From: Flavobacteriaceae bacterium
Lineage (GTDB): Bacteria; Bacteroidota; Bacteroidia; Flavobacteriales; Flavobacteriaceae
Length of the DNA stretch: 7,182 nucleotides
Reading direction: 5' to 3'
Assembly: GCA_947443815.1 (NCBI GenBank)
Contig: CANEXR010000148.1
Location: forward strand, 1-7,182
Shown here: piece after piece, positions 6,658-7,182 of the stretch
Layout: every line of letters starts with the position of its first letter
How positions within the stretch are numbered: position 1 is the first letter of the stretch
The notes under the pieces: model-generated
The model's database searches: none
What the model saw: only the letters and a program-made list of their open reading frames with translations
What the model was told of the DNA's origin: nothing
Made by a program: the position numbers and the translations under genes

Positions 6658-7112
6658 TTCGATTTTTGATTGGTGTAATTAGGGAGATGCTCTAAAAAAG
6701 TATATTTTTCATTTTCAAAATCCATTTGACAAAAGTAATGATTCAATCCATTGGTTACCATCAAAAAATCAGATTTCAAGGTCATATTGTACCGTGCAAT
6801 TTGGTCAAATGTTGCTTGTGCGATTTTAATTCCTGGCGCTTTACATTCAATTAAAATTGAGATAGAACCCTCTGGATTAAAGACTACAATATCATATCTT
6901 TTTTTTAATCCATTTACTTTTAGCACTTTTTCTACATTAATTAATGATTTCGGATATTTTTTTTCGTCCAAAAGAAATTGTATCACATGTTGACGAACCC
7001 ATTCTTCGGGTGTTAGAATGATAAATTTTTTCCTTATTTCATCAAAAATGGATACTTTATTTTCGCTATTTTTGAACCGAAAGTTATAAAGTTGAAAATT
7101 TAGTTTTTGCAT
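6654..7112 (-). CDS. Stand-alone HsdR N-terminal-like PD-(D/E)xK protein
   Basis: This 152-residue protein corresponds to the N-terminal nuclease-type domain of type I restriction HsdR subunits (the HSDR_N_2 type, as I recognise it). TPEEWVRQH (34-42) opens the fold. The catalytic pattern is visible as E37, D74 in KRYDIVVFNPEG (71-82), and ECK (89-91) in ILIECKAP, followed by QATFDQIARYN (99-109). These are the residues that bind metal and cleave DNA in PD-(D/E)xK nucleases, and all appear intact. The helicase motor of HsdR is absent, as are HsdM and HsdS genes, so this is not a restriction system as seen. The same small protein is, from memory, common in Flavobacteriia as a single gene. Cellular role unknown. 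It overlaps the following glycosyltransferase by 4 bases. The start is the only in-frame ATG before residue 110 and lies only 4 bases after a TAnnTTTG box. Confidence 0.85.
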   Translation of the reverse strand: MQKLNFQLYNFRFKNSENKVSIFDEIRKKFIILTPEEWVRQHVIQFLLDEKKYPKSLINVEKVLKVNGLKKRYDIVVFNPEGSISILIECKAPGIKIAQATFDQIARYNMTLKSDFLMVTNGLNHYFCQMDFENEKYTFLEHLPNYTNQKSK

Positions 7113-7116
7113 AAAG

Positions 7117-7124
7117 CAAAAGTA
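7117..7124 (-). promoter_or_regulatory. -7 box immediately before the HsdR-N-like gene
   Basis: On the minus strand TACTTTTG (7124 to 7117) is an exact TAnnTTTG match, with only CTTT between it and the ATG at 7112. Transcription would then start at or next to the start codon, giving a leaderless or nearly leaderless mRNA for the two-gene unit. No clear TTTG was seen at -33; the upstream region is a run of AAACTT repeats. Confidence 0.45.
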
Positions 7125-7130
7125 TTAAAT

Positions 7131-7157
7131 AAGTTTAAAATTTGAAGTTTAAAGTTT
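7131..7157. repeat. Three AAGTTT repeats upstream of the HsdR-N-like gene
   Basis: AAGTTT occurs at 7131-7136, 7145-7150 and 7152-7157 (AAACTT on the minus strand), each followed by AAA or, in the last copy, CAT. A related AAACTTTAAAC lies at 4051-4061 before the YciO-like gene. Such AT-rich words are frequent in flavobacterial intergenic DNA, and no function can be assigned. Confidence 0.35.
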
Positions 7158-7182
7158 CATTCGAAGCAATAAACTTGTAACC

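Noticed and set aside
6751..6993. Plus-strand 80-residue frame opposite the HsdR-N-like gene
   Set aside because: It is the reverse complement of conserved nuclease motifs (ECK, YDIVVFNP) and has no recognisable content of its own.
6654..7112. Type I restriction-modification locus
   Set aside because: Only the N-terminal nuclease-type domain is present. There is no helicase part of HsdR, no methylase and no specificity gene in the window, so it is described as a stand-alone protein.
7125..7182. Start or end of another gene at the right edge
   Set aside because: All six frames are either short or closed by stops, and no recognisable peptide is seen in the last 58 bases.

Overview
The window looks like chromosomal DNA of a Flavobacterium-like member of the Bacteroidetes. 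The evidence is a strongly AT-rich composition, A/T-rich start-codon leaders without clear Shine-Dalgarno sequences, repeated upstream matches to the Bacteroidetes sigma -7 box TAnnTTTG, and proteins that read like flavobacterial homologues. It is densely coded. No RNA gene, insertion sequence, phage gene, CRISPR array or gene-free stretch over 300 bases was seen.

Left part (1-1559): a 3' fragment of a plus-strand gene converges on a minus-strand gene for a small membrane-anchored conserved protein (142-663), with an AT-only stem-loop between them. A divergent promoter region (664-791) then separates that gene from a TauE/SafE (TSUP) permease (792-1559).

Middle (1676-4689): a full-length UvrD/PcrA-type superfamily 1A DNA helicase is followed 56 bases later by a Sua5/YciO/YrdC-fold protein. 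Its active-site motifs are closer to the YciO branch than to true threonylcarbamoyl-AMP synthases. A strong symmetrical hairpin at about 4711-4744 ends transcription from both sides.

Right part (4773-7112, all minus strand): transcription runs right to left from a stand-alone HsdR-N-type PD-(D/E)xK protein, through a family 2 glycosyltransferase joined to it by an ATGA overlap, to an OmpA-family lipoprotein that has its own -7 box. The last 70 bases hold the promoter of this cluster and no supported gene.

The genes do not form one obvious pathway: DNA repair, tRNA-modification-like fold, surface glycan synthesis, cell-wall anchoring and anion transport sit side by side, as in an ordinary core-genome region. 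I found no convincing undescribed system. The points most worth a second look are the degenerate catalytic motifs of the YciO-like protein, the orphan restriction-type nuclease fold coupled to a glycosyltransferase with a possibly leaderless mRNA, and the uncharacterised membrane-anchored protein at the left.
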